From NCBI RefSeq assembly GCF_004365355.1, contig NZ_SODP01000002.1:801838-865837 (forward strand): a DNA stretch of 64,000 nt, written 5' to 3'. The DNA is from Kribbella pratensis (GTDB lineage: Bacteria; Actinomycetota; Actinomycetes; Propionibacteriales; Kribbellaceae). The first letter of the stretch is position 1; each line of letters begins with the position of its first letter. The notes under the pieces were generated by a model. That model was not told the DNA's origin and made no database searches. It worked only from the letters and a program-made list of their open reading frames with translations. A program made the translations under genes and the position numbers. Positions 1-7,799 of this stretch are shown here, piece by piece.

Positions 1-610
1 GGCGTTGACGAAGGAGCGCGAGAACGTCCGGCTCGGTCAGCGGCGGAACCTCGAGCTGCAGCACGGGCTCCGGGCACGCGTCGACCATCATCGGCAGATC
101 GCCGTCGGCCACCTGCTCGGTGGCGAGCAGATGCACGCCCTCGGACAGCCGGCGGGCGCAGAACGTCAGCACCTCGAGGCTTGAGGGATCCACCCACTGG
201 ATGTCGTCGACGACCAGCAGCACCGGCCCGGTCGTGGCCAAGCGACGCAGTACATGCAGGACGGCGAGGCGTACGGCGAGCTCGTCGCGCACCGTGTCCG
301 GGGCGCTCGCCTTCAGCAGCGCGACCTCGAGCGGCTGGCGGAGGTGATCCGGGAGCACGCCCCAGGCGAACTCGAGCTGGTTGGACAGCAGGTCGAGAAG
401 CGTGACGTACGGGAGGCCGGCCTCGGAGTTGGACGGGGCCGCACTGAGAATCCGGCAGCCCTTCCGGCCGCGATCCGCGACGAGGGCCCGCCCGAGAGCG
501 GACTTGCCGATACCGGTCGGGCCGTACAGCAGCACGCTTCCACTGGTCTCGAGCTGCTTGGTAGCGCGCTCAACCAGTCCAGCACGGCCGACCAGTTCGT
601 CGTCAGTCAT
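1..610 (-). CDS. LuxR-family/AAA ATPase transcriptional regulator (N-terminal part, runs off the window)
   Basis: Only the first ~203 residues are present; the rest lies left of base 1. The ATG at 610 opens MTDDELVGRAGLVERA. A Walker A motif (YGPTGIGKSAL) follows at about residue 31-41, and a Walker B-like motif (LLVVDDIQWVD) at about residue 125. This is the layout of large (about 900 residue) LuxR/MalT-type regulators with an N-terminal AAA ATPase and a C-terminal HTH. The C-terminal HTH is not visible, so the LuxR label is an inference from the ATPase type. A TGATAAT element sits upstream on the minus strand (654-659 region), but no good -35 is evident. No link to the neighbouring amine operon is visible. 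Confidence 0.8.
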   Translation of the reverse strand, partial: MTDDELVGRAGLVERATKQLETSGSVLLYGPTGIGKSALGRALVADRGRKGCRILSAAPSNSEAGLPYVTLLDLLSNQLEFAWGVLPDHLRQPLEVALLKASAPDTVRDELAVRLAVLHVLRRLATTGPVLLVVDDIQWVDPSSLEVLTFCARRLSEGVHLLATEQVADGDLPMMVDACPEPVLQLEVPPLTEPDVLALLRQR

Positions 611-802
611 CTAGCTCCCCGAAGGCCGATCCCTGTCGAAGTGGCCCTCGTTGATTATCACAGGAAACGACCGTTCGACACGACAAGTGTCACAGGTGGA
701 AATTCGATGGTCACCATCCTGTCACCGACTCTTGCCCAGATCCGAGCAGTCGCGACGGCACGATCGTGCCGGGGCACCGGATGGTCTGCGGTTGTAGACA
801 AA

Positions 803-844
803 GTTCAACCGCCTGCCGCGATCTTGCGCGGCAGGCGGTTGAAC
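803..844 (-). terminator. Strong hairpin terminator of the amine-catabolism operon
   Basis: A perfect 18-bp inverted repeat (803-820 and 827-844) has a 6-nt loop. It begins 7 bp beyond the stop codon of the permease gene. There is no long T-run, as is common in high-GC actinobacteria. It closes the six-gene minus-strand operon. Confidence 0.85.
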
Positions 845-850
845 GCAGGA

Positions 851-2353
851 CTAGATCGACTCGAGATCGCGTTCTATGGCGGCGAGTTCCGCCTCGCTGC
901 CCTGGACCTTCGGACCGGTGAACCAGTGACGGGCGGACACGAACCAGTACGCCGCCGCAAAGCCGAGCACGACCAACACGGCGATCGGGGTGTAGTTGAA
1001 GGTGCTAGCGGTGACCGGGCTGACCTGGGGAAGCATGAACAGGATCGTGATGAAGGCGACCCACACGATCGCCACGATGCCGATCGGGCGGCTCCAGCGG
1101 CCGAGGTTCCAGGGGCCGGGCTGGAAACGGTCACCCTGGAGGAGTCTGAGCAGCGTCGGCAGGACGTAGGCGATATAGAGGCCGATCACCGCGATCGACG
1201 TGACGGCGGCGTACGCGGTCGCGTTCCACAGGTACGGCAGGCCGAGGATGAACGCACCGGCCGCGGCCAGCCAGATCGCGTTGGTGGGCGTCCGCGTGCG
1301 GTGGTTGATCTTGTGCCAGAACTTCGAGCCGGGCAGCGCGCCGTCCCGGGAGAACGCGTAGATCATCCGCGAGTTCGCCGTCACCGACGACATCCCGCAG
1401 AACAGCTGTGCCCCGATCACGACCAGCAAGAGGATCTTGCCGGTCACCGCGCCGACCGCGTCGATGAAGATCTGCGCGGGCGGTACGCCGGTCGAGCTGT
1501 GCAGCGCGCCGTCGTAGTTCTGGATCGCGAAGGTCAGGCCGATCAGCAGCACCCATCCAGCTGCCAACGACACCAGGATCGACATCACGATTCCACGGGG
1601 ACCGGAGCGCGCCGCGTCGTGCGTCTCCTCGGTCATGTGCGCCGAAGCGTCGTACCCGGTGAAGGTGTACTGCGCCAGCAGCAGGCCGAGCAGTGCGACA
1701 TAGAACGTCGAACCCCAGCCGGTGTTGTTCACGAAGTGGCCGAACACGAACGACGCCGACTGGTGCTTGTCCGGCACGAACACCAGCGCGCCGACGATCA
1801 ACAGCACACCGACGATATGCCACCAGACGCTGATGTCGTTCAGCCGCGCGACCAGCTTCACGCCGAACGAGTTCAGCAGGCCGTGCAGCAGCAGGATCAG
1901 CCCGAACAGCAGGATCGTGTGCCCCGGCGTCGCACTGAACCCGAACTGCAGATCGAGGAACGCATTCAGGAAGAACGCCGCTCCGAAGTCGATGCCGGCC
2001 GTCACCGCGACCTGGCCGAGGAAGTTGAACCACCCGGTGAACCACGACCAGGCCGCACCGTTCGACGGCGCCAGCTTCGCGGACCAGTAGTACAGGCCGC
2101 CCGCGGTCGGGTAGCTCGAACACACCTCCGCCATGGCGAGGCCGACGAACAACGTCATCAGCCCGACGATCGGCCAGCCCCACACGATCATCACCGGGCC
2201 GCCGGTGTTCATCCCGAACCCGTACAACGTCAAGCAGCCGGACAGGATCGAGATGATCGTGAACGACACCGCGAAGTTCGAGAAACCGGACATCGTCCGG
2301 TTCAGCTCCTGTGCGTAACCCAGTTGGTGCAGGCGATCCTCGTCGTCAGTCAT
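851..2353 (-). CDS. APC-superfamily amino acid/amine permease
   Basis: 500 residues with about 12 hydrophobic segments, the usual length for the amino acid-polyamine-organocation superfamily. The N-terminal stretch FAVSFTIISILSGCLTLYG, followed by the PTAGGLYYW and TGYDASAHMTEE motifs, resembles the ACT/UGA4-type branch (GABA, choline, polyamine uptake). The ATG at 2353 is chosen over an upstream in-frame ATG because an AGGAGG ribosome-binding site lies 6 nt before it. It is the last gene of the minus-strand operon with a glutamine-synthetase-like ligase, so it probably imports the amine or amino alcohol that this enzyme glutamylates. It also has its own promoter and candidate operator (2383-2443). 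The substrate cannot be read from sequence. Confidence 0.88.
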   Translation of the reverse strand: MTDDEDRLHQLGYAQELNRTMSGFSNFAVSFTIISILSGCLTLYGFGMNTGGPVMIVWGWPIVGLMTLFVGLAMAEVCSSYPTAGGLYYWSAKLAPSNGAAWSWFTGWFNFLGQVAVTAGIDFGAAFFLNAFLDLQFGFSATPGHTILLFGLILLLHGLLNSFGVKLVARLNDISVWWHIVGVLLIVGALVFVPDKHQSASFVFGHFVNNTGWGSTFYVALLGLLLAQYTFTGYDASAHMTEETHDAARSGPRGIVMSILVSLAAGWVLLIGLTFAIQNYDGALHSSTGVPPAQIFIDAVGAVTGKILLLVVIGAQLFCGMSSVTANSRMIYAFSRDGALPGSKFWHKINHRTRTPTNAIWLAAAGAFILGLPYLWNATAYAAVTSIAVIGLYIAYVLPTLLRLLQGDRFQPGPWNLGRWSRPIGIVAIVWVAFITILFMLPQVSPVTASTFNYTPIAVLVVLGFAAAYWFVSARHWFTGPKVQGSEAELAAIERDLESI

Positions 2354-2382
2354 TGAGCCTCCTAGACCCAGCCAGACACAGC

Positions 2383-2443
2383 GCCTCAATGGTCTTCCCC
2401 CAGACCTTTACGCAATTGAGGCACCCGCCATCCCGAGTGTCAA
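2383..2443 (-). promoter_or_regulatory. Promoter with candidate FadR-family operator for the permease
   Basis: Read on the minus strand there is a perfect TTGACA (2438-2443), a 17-nt spacer and CTCAAT (2415-2420). Just downstream is a GGTCT-N6-AGACC palindrome (2391-2406), itself flanked by 8-bp arms GCCTCAAT (2383-2390) and ATTGAGGC (2415-2422). The same promoter and operator layout occurs before the first gene of the operon (7352-7396). The natural repressor candidate is the FadR-type protein encoded at 2448-3167. Confidence 0.6.
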
Positions 2444-2447
2444 GCAG

Positions 2448-3167
2448 TCAGGCGAGAAAGCCGTGCAGCAGGACCGCCGTACCCGAGAGGTGTTCCTGCA
2501 TCGCCTGGCGGGCGGCGTCCGGGTGGCCGGCGAGGATCGCGGTGACGATCGCCTGGTGCTGTTCGTTGGAGTGCTGGATGTTGCGCTCGAGCAGGGGGAT
2601 GGCGTCGAGGAGTTCGTTCAGGCGCATGCGGACGTCGGCCATGGCGGACGTCAACGACGGCGAGCCGGTCACCTCGGCGATCGCCAGGTGCAGGCGGGAG
2701 TCCAGGCGGCGGTAGTCGGCGAGCCGGGCGGCCGAGGTGTCGGCGAGGCAGCGTTCGAGATGGTCGCGTTCGGCTTCGCTCAACTCCCGGTTCGCGGCGG
2801 CTTCCGCGGCTCCGGTCTCCAGCACGAACCGCAGCGTGAGGGCGTCATCCAGGCCGTCGGCAAGGTCACGCGCGAGCCGTTTGGCCGGCGTACGACGGGG
2901 TTTGGGCAGCTGCTCGTTGACGAACGTGCCGCCGTACCGCCCTCGGCGGGACTCGACGTACCCGGCCTCGGTGAGTGCGTGGATCGCCTCCCGGAGCGTG
3001 ACCCGGCTGACGTTCAGCCGGGCCGCGAGCTCGCGCTCCGGCGGCAACCGGTCGCCGGGCACGACGACACCGAGCTTGATTGCCTGTAGCAACCGCTCGA
3101 CCGTCTCCTCGAACGGGTTCCCGGCCCGGACCGGCCGGAACACCGCCTCGTCTGCCTGAACGACCAT
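2448..3167 (-). CDS. GntR/FadR-family (FCD) transcriptional regulator
   Basis: 239 residues. The N-terminal winged helix (about residues 20-85) carries the GntR signature region ERELAARLNVSRVTLREAI followed by a beta wing (YVESRRGRYGGTFV). The C-terminal all-alpha FCD ligand domain (about residues 100-230) has spaced Asp/His residues that usually bind a metal. It begins 9 bp after the SDR stop in the same operon. Such regulators normally repress their own catabolic operon until a small carboxylate or amine-derived inducer binds; the two GGTCT-N6-AG(A/T)CC palindromes are its likely sites. Ligand unknown. Confidence 0.9.
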   Translation of the reverse strand: MVVQADEAVFRPVRAGNPFEETVERLLQAIKLGVVVPGDRLPPERELAARLNVSRVTLREAIHALTEAGYVESRRGRYGGTFVNEQLPKPRRTPAKRLARDLADGLDDALTLRFVLETGAAEAAANRELSEAERDHLERCLADTSAARLADYRRLDSRLHLAIAEVTGSPSLTSAMADVRMRLNELLDAIPLLERNIQHSNEQHQAIVTAILAGHPDAARQAMQEHLSGTAVLLHGFLA

Positions 3168-3176
3168 GCCCCCAGA

Positions 3177-3953
3177 CTAGATCGGTGTCACATAGGCGCC
3201 GGAGATTCCCCCGTCGACGAGGAAGGTGTTGGCGGTGATGAAGGACGAATCGTCGCTCGCGAGGAAGGCGACCGCGGCGGCGATCTCGTCGGGTTCACCG
3301 AAGCGGCCCATCGGGACGTGGACGAGCCGGCGCTGGGCCCGCTCGGGGTCCTTCGCGAACAGCTCGGTCAGCAGCGGCGTGTTCACCGGGCCCGGGCAGA
3401 GCGCGTTCACCCGGATCCCCTGCCGAGCGAATTCCACCCCGAGCTCGCGGCTCATCGCCAGCACGCCGCCCTTGGAGGCGGAGTACGAGATCTGGGAGGT
3501 CGCCGCGCCCATCACCGCGACGAACGACGCGGTGTTGATGATCGAGCCCTTGTTCTGCCGTTGCATGTAAGGGATTGCGGCCTTGCAGCACAGGTAGACC
3601 GAGGTCAGGTTGACCTCCTGGACCTTGCGCCACGCCTCCAGCCCGGTATCCAGGATCGACGCGTCGTCGGGCGGCGAGATGCCCGCGTTGTTGAACGCGA
3701 TGTCCACGCTGCCGTAGGTGTCGAAGGCCTGCTTGAAGAGGTTCTCCACGGCGGCGGCATCGGTCACGTCGGTCGCGACGAACAGGCCGGCGACCTCGTC
3801 CGCGGCCTGTTTGCCGGCGTCCGGATCGAGGTCACCGATCACGACGTGCGCGCCCTCCGCGGCGAGCCGCCGCACCGTGGCCAGACCGATCCCGCTGGCC
3901 CCGCCGGTCACCACCGCGACGCGGCCCTCGAGCCGATGCGCCTTGACGTCCAT
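3177..3953 (-). CDS. Short-chain dehydrogenase/reductase (SDR)
   Basis: 258 residues, the classical SDR length. Visible motifs are the NAD(P)-binding TGGASGIG (about residues 16-23), NNAGIS (about 88), the catalytic Ser and YSASK (Tyr-x-x-x-Lys, about 157-161), and the C-terminal LVDGG. The ATG directly follows the aldehyde dehydrogenase stop (abutting genes). In this operon an SDR replaces the amine oxidase of the E. coli Puu pathway. It therefore probably oxidises an alcohol group of a gamma-glutamylated amino alcohol to the aldehyde that the next enzyme takes. That role is an inference; the family also includes 3-oxoacyl-ACP reductases. Confidence 0.88.
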   Translation of the reverse strand: MDVKAHRLEGRVAVVTGGASGIGLATVRRLAAEGAHVVIGDLDPDAGKQAADEVAGLFVATDVTDAAAVENLFKQAFDTYGSVDIAFNNAGISPPDDASILDTGLEAWRKVQEVNLTSVYLCCKAAIPYMQRQNKGSIINTASFVAVMGAATSQISYSASKGGVLAMSRELGVEFARQGIRVNALCPGPVNTPLLTELFAKDPERAQRRLVHVPMGRFGEPDEIAAAVAFLASDDSSFITANTFLVDGGISGAYVTPI

Positions 3954-5300
3954 TCAGTCCTCCGTGCTGATGAAGATGTTCTTGGTCTCGGTGAACGCGT
4001 TCAGCGCGTCCGGGCCGAGCTCCCGGCCGAGGCCGGACTGCTTGTAACCGCCGAACGGTGTCGAGTACCGCACCGACGAGTTCGAGTTGATCGAGAGGTT
4101 GCCGGCCTCGACCCCGCGAGCGACCCGGATCGCCCGACCGACGTCCCGTGTCCAGATCGAGCCGGACAGCCCGTACTCGCTGTCGTTCGCGATCCGCACC
4201 GCGTCGGCCTCGTCCTCGAACGGAATCACCGCCACGACCGGCCCGAAGATCTCCTCCCGTGCCGCCCTGTCGCTCGGGGGCGCCAGCACGGTCGGCGGGA
4301 ACCAGAAACCGGGCCCGGCCGGCGCCGTCCCCTGAAACGCTGGTTCCTGGGTGTACGACGCGACCCGTTCGAGCTGGGCCTTGGAGATCAGCGGCCCCAT
4401 CTCCGACGCCGGATCACTCGGATCGCCGACCTTGAAGTTCTTCACCGCGGGCTCGAGCAACTCCATGAACCGGTCGTACACCGTGCGTTCCACGAGAATC
4501 CGCGACCGCGCGCAACAGTCCTGCCCCGCGTTGTCGAAGACGCCGTACGGCGCCTGCGCTGCCGCCTTCTCCAGGTCCGCGTCCGCGAAGACGACGTTCG
4601 CGGACTTGCCGCCCAGCTCGAGCGTCACCCGCTTCACCTGGTCCGCGCATCCGGCCATGATCTGCTTGCCGACCGTGGTGGATCCGGTGAAGACGATCTT
4701 GCGGACATCCGGGTGGGTGACGAACCGCTGCCCGACCGTCTTCCCGGGACCGGGGACGACTTCGAACACGCCCGGCGGCAGGCCCGCTTCGAGGGCGAGC
4801 TCGCCGAGGCGGATCGCGGTGAGCGGGGTGAGCTCGGCCGGCTTGAGGACGACGGTGTTGCCTGCGGCAAGGGCCGGGGCGAAACCCCAGCCTGCGATGG
4901 GCATCGGGAAGTTCCACGGGACGATCACGCCGACCACGCCGAGCGGTTCCTGGAACGTCACATTGATGCCGCCGGCAACAGGAATCTGCTTGCCGAACAG
5001 GCGCTCCGGCGCGGCCGCGTAGTACGTCAGGACGTCGCGGACGTTGCCCGCCTCCCAGCGGGCGTTGCCGATCGTGTGGCCGGCGTTCTCGACCTCCACC
5101 GCGGCCAGGTTCTCCAGGTCCGCGTCGACCGCGTCGGCGAACCGCCTGAGCAGCCTGCCGCGGTCGGCCGGGTTCACGTTCCGCCAGGTCTCGAAGGCCT
5201 TGGCCGCTTTCGCGATCGCGGCGTCGGCCTCGGCCTCGCCGGCGAGCTCGATGGTCCGGATCACCTTCTCGGTGGCCGGGTTGAGTACGTCGTAAGTCAT
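3954..5300 (-). CDS. NAD(P)-dependent aldehyde dehydrogenase
   Basis: 448 residues, slightly shorter than the usual 470-490. It shows the ALDH motifs: PWNFPMPIAGWGFAPALAAG, FTGSTTVGKQIM (cofactor site), the general-base Glu in TLELGGKSANVVF, the catalytic Cys in NAGQDCCARSR, and EEIFGPVVAVIPF. The ATG at 5300 overlaps the preceding hydrolase stop by 4 bp (ATGA), so the long upstream in-frame extension is not used. In the operon it would oxidise the gamma-glutamyl aldehyde to the acid before the glutamyl group is removed. It resembles PuuC/betaine-aldehyde dehydrogenases; the exact substrate is unproven. Confidence 0.9.
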   Translation of the reverse strand: MTYDVLNPATEKVIRTIELAGEAEADAAIAKAAKAFETWRNVNPADRGRLLRRFADAVDADLENLAAVEVENAGHTIGNARWEAGNVRDVLTYYAAAPERLFGKQIPVAGGINVTFQEPLGVVGVIVPWNFPMPIAGWGFAPALAAGNTVVLKPAELTPLTAIRLGELALEAGLPPGVFEVVPGPGKTVGQRFVTHPDVRKIVFTGSTTVGKQIMAGCADQVKRVTLELGGKSANVVFADADLEKAAAQAPYGVFDNAGQDCCARSRILVERTVYDRFMELLEPAVKNFKVGDPSDPASEMGPLISKAQLERVASYTQEPAFQGTAPAGPGFWFPPTVLAPPSDRAAREEIFGPVVAVIPFEDEADAVRIANDSEYGLSGSIWTRDVGRAIRVARGVEAGNLSINSNSSVRYSTPFGGYKQSGLGRELGPDALNAFTETKNIFISTED

Positions 5301-6004
5301 GTGGTGCTCCTGATCAACGCGGTGAACAGCCGCAGGTCCTCTGGGGTCTCTTCCGGATGCCACTGCACGCCGAGTGCGAAGTCCTTGCCCTCCACCTCGG
5401 CGGCTTCCACGGTCCCGTCGCCGGCGCGGGCGGTGACCTTCAAGGCCGGCGCGATGACGTCGAGGGCCTGGTGGTGGTAGCAGCTGCCGGTCGCGCTGTC
5501 GCCGAGGATCCGCGCGGTGAGTGTGCCGGGCTCGACCTTCACCTCGGTGGCGCCGAAGACCGCGGGCCGCGGTCGGTGCTCGTCGTGGGCGACGACGTCG
5601 GGCAGGTGCTGGTGCAAGGTCCCGCCCAGCGCCACGTTCAGCATCTGCAGGCCGCGGCAGATCGCGAGCAGCGGAAGATCCCGGTCGAGAGCCGCTCGGA
5701 TCAGGACGGTTTCGTGATCGTCCCGCCCTGGCCTGGTGTCGACGGTCTCGGGATGCGGCGTCGCGGCGTACGACGCTGGGTCTACATCGCATCCACCGGC
5801 GATGACGAGACCGTCGAGGATCTCGAGCACGGACGGATCGGTGCCGACGGGTGGCAGCAGGAGTGGTGTGCCGCCGGCCGCCGCGACGGCGTCGAGGTAG
5901 ACCCGCGGAATCAGCGCGGCCTCGCGGTGCCAGATGCCCCAGGTCGCCGGCTCCAGGTACGTCGTGATGCCGATGCGCGGACGTCTAGAGTCGTTCGAAA
6001 CCAC
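5297..6004 (-). CDS. Class I glutamine amidotransferase-like gamma-glutamyl hydrolase (PuuD type)
   Basis: 235 residues from a GTG at 6004 (VSNDSRRPRIGITTYLEP). GGGAG lies 8-12 nt upstream inside the previous gene, and the two genes overlap by 20 bp. The nucleophile is the Cys of LAICRGLQMLN (about residue 112), and the His and Glu of the triad are in GVQWHPEETP near the C-terminus. This is the peptidase C26 family, which includes gamma-glutamyl-GABA hydrolase PuuD. In this operon it would split the glutamyl amide after oxidation, releasing glutamate and the amino acid product (for example GABA, or glycine from ethanolamine). Confidence 0.88.
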   Translation of the reverse strand: MVSNDSRRPRIGITTYLEPATWGIWHREAALIPRVYLDAVAAAGGTPLLLPPVGTDPSVLEILDGLVIAGGCDVDPASYAATPHPETVDTRPGRDDHETVLIRAALDRDLPLLAICRGLQMLNVALGGTLHQHLPDVVAHDEHRPRPAVFGATEVKVEPGTLTARILGDSATGSCYHHQALDVIAPALKVTARAGDGTVEAAEVEGKDFALGVQWHPEETPEDLRLFTALIRSTT

Positions 6005-7337
6005 GGACCCGCTCCCAGTCGGTGACGGCGGCGTCGTACGCGTCGAGTTCGACCCGCGCGGCGTTCGCGTAGTGGTCGACCATCTCGTCGCCGAACGCCT
6101 CACGCGCCAGCTTCGAGCCGGTGAACAGCGCCGCGGCCTCGCGCAGGGTGGACGGCACGTGATCCTTGTCGGACTCGTACGCGTTGCCTTCGAGCAGCGG
6201 CTCGAGTTCCAGCTCGTTCTCGATGCCGTGCAGGCCGGCGGCGATGATCGCGGCGACGGCGAGGTACGGGTTCACATCGCCGCCGGGGAGGCGGTTCTCG
6301 ACCCGGAGCGAGTCGCCGTGGCCGACCACGCGCAGCGAACAGGTGCGGTTGTCCAGACCCCACGCGATCGCGGTCGGCGCGAAGCTGCCCTTCGCGAATC
6401 GCTTGTAGGAGTTGATGTTCGGGGCAAGGAGGTAGGTGAACTCCGACAGGGAGGCGAGCTGTCCCGCGATGAAGTGCTCCATCACCTGCGAGAACCCGTG
6501 GTCACGGTCGCCGGCGAGGACGGGATCGCCGTCGGTGGAGCGGAAGCTCAGGTGGATGTGGCAGGAGTTGCCTTCACGTTCGTCGTACTTCGCCATGAAC
6601 GTGAGGCTCTTGCCGTGCTTCGCGGCGATCTCCTTCGCGCCGGTCTTGTAGATCGAGTGGTTGTCGCAAGTGGTGAGCGCTTCGTCGTACCGGAAGGCGA
6701 TCTCGTGCTGGCCGAGGTTGCACTCGCCCTTCGCGGACTCGACGTACAGGCCGGCGCCGGTCATGCCGTTGCGGATGTCGCGCAACAGCGGCTCGATCCG
6801 GGAGGTGCCGACGAGGGAGTAGTCGACGTTGTACTGGTTCGACGGAGTGAGGCCGGTGTATCGCTTGTTCCAGGCGGTCTCGTACGTGTCGTCGAAGACC
6901 ATGAACTCGAGCTCGGTCCCGACGTACGCCTTGAGGTTCTTCTCCGCGAGCCGGTCGAGCTGCTTGCGCAGCACCTGCCGCGGCGAGGCGACGACCGGCT
7001 GTCCGTCCAGCCACTGCACGTCGCACAACACCATCGCCGTACCTTCGAGCCACGGAACCAGCCGGAGCGTGTCGAGATCGGGCGCCATCACCATGTCGCC
7101 GTACCCACGCTCCCACGACGACATCGCGTAGCCGTCCACGGTATTCATGTCCACGTCGACAGCCAGCAAGTAGTTACACCCCTCGGTCCCGTGCTTCAGC
7201 ACCTCCTCCAGGAAGTACCGAGCCCCACACCGCTTCCCTTGCAACCGCCCCTGCATATCGGTGATCGCGACCAGCACCGTGTCAACCTCACCGGCCTCCA
7301 CCAGCCCCCGCAACTCCTCCACACCCAACACGGCCAC
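5985..7337 (-). CDS. Glutamine synthetase-like gamma-glutamyl-amine ligase (PuuA/GlnA3/GlnA4 type)
   Basis: 450 residues with the glutamine synthetase fold. Motifs include GTELEFMVFDD (metal Glu), NSCHIHLSF (HIH of the ATP site), RFAKGSFAP and WGLDNRTCSLRV (ATP/glutamate arginines), and ENRLPGGDVNPYLAVAA. The context (hydrolase, aldehyde dehydrogenase, SDR, permease, FadR regulator) shows it is not the ammonium-assimilating enzyme. It belongs with the catabolic ligases that join glutamate to putrescine (PuuA, GlnA3) or ethanolamine (Streptomyces GlnA4). It is the first gene of the operon; the promoter with operator lies at 7352-7396. Amine specificity is not determinable by eye. Confidence 0.9.
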   Translation of the reverse strand: MAVLGVEELRGLVEAGEVDTVLVAITDMQGRLQGKRCGARYFLEEVLKHGTEGCNYLLAVDVDMNTVDGYAMSSWERGYGDMVMAPDLDTLRLVPWLEGTAMVLCDVQWLDGQPVVASPRQVLRKQLDRLAEKNLKAYVGTELEFMVFDDTYETAWNKRYTGLTPSNQYNVDYSLVGTSRIEPLLRDIRNGMTGAGLYVESAKGECNLGQHEIAFRYDEALTTCDNHSIYKTGAKEIAAKHGKSLTFMAKYDEREGNSCHIHLSFRSTDGDPVLAGDRDHGFSQVMEHFIAGQLASLSEFTYLLAPNINSYKRFAKGSFAPTAIAWGLDNRTCSLRVVGHGDSLRVENRLPGGDVNPYLAVAAIIAAGLHGIENELELEPLLEGNAYESDKDHVPSTLREAAALFTGSKLAREAFGDEMVDHYANAARVELDAYDAAVTDWERVRGFERL

Positions 7338-7351
7338 TCCCGGAGTCTATT

Positions 7352-7396
7352 GGTCTACGTCCAGTCCATTGACTCAACCTGGCGGCTCCGTGTCAA
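7352..7396 (-). promoter_or_regulatory. Operon promoter with candidate FadR-family operator
   Basis: On the minus strand, a perfect TTGACA (7391-7396), a 17-nt spacer and GTCAAT (7368-7373) precede the ligase gene. The near-palindrome GGTCT-N6-AGTCC (7352-7367) abuts the -10 and would cover the transcription start. It matches the operator at 2391-2406 at 16 of 24 aligned positions, and both promoters end in TCAAT. This supports control of both by one repressor. Confidence 0.6.
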
Positions 7397-7404
7397 TGCC
7401 ACCT

Positions 7405-7653
7405 TCATCGCTGGCGGGAGGCCCTGAGTCTCGCGAGGAAGTCGTCCAGAGGTAGCTCAAGCTCGGTCCCGGCGGTAAGCACATCGCTCAGCGTCACCGT
7501 CCTGGCGTCGAAGTCGAGCAGAACGTCGACCACGTTGAAGGTGAACTCCCGACGGCCGGTTTCACGACGCGCGGCCTCGGCGAGCAGCGTACGGCGTACA
7601 TAGTCGTCCGCCTCGTCATCGAAGAAGCGCCTCAGCAGCGCCGGGTTCGTCAT
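7405..7653 (-). CDS. Small hypothetical protein (82 aa)
   Basis: The ATG at 7653 gives MTNPALLRRFFDDEADDYVR and an acidic, leucine-rich protein ending in DDFLARLRASRQR. There is no signal peptide, membrane segment or motif that I recognise. It lies between the amine operon promoter and a divergent secreted metalloprotease. The ribosome-binding site is weak, and an upstream extension reaching 7728 is possible but would run into the next gene's leader. Real coding is likely from its amino acid composition, but the function is unknown. Confidence 0.55.
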   Translation of the reverse strand: MTNPALLRRFFDDEADDYVRRTLLAEAARRETGRREFTFNVVDVLLDFDARTVTLSDVLTAGTELELPLDDFLARLRASRQR

Positions 7654-7799
7654 CGAAGTCAGCCTGCCACAGGGCGTTGTCGGCGCTCTGGTGCCTTGGC
7701 ACTCGACGGACACGGAACTGGTTGGCACTTCGCGGGATGGTGGGGAAAATCGGCGGATTCGGCCGCACCGCCCAAGTGGCCCGATTCTGGAGGACCGCT

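Noticed and set aside
254..2356. Very long (700-codon) plus-strand open frame
   Set aside because: It is antisense to the clear regulator and permease genes, is charged and low-complexity, and arises from GC-rich codon bias.
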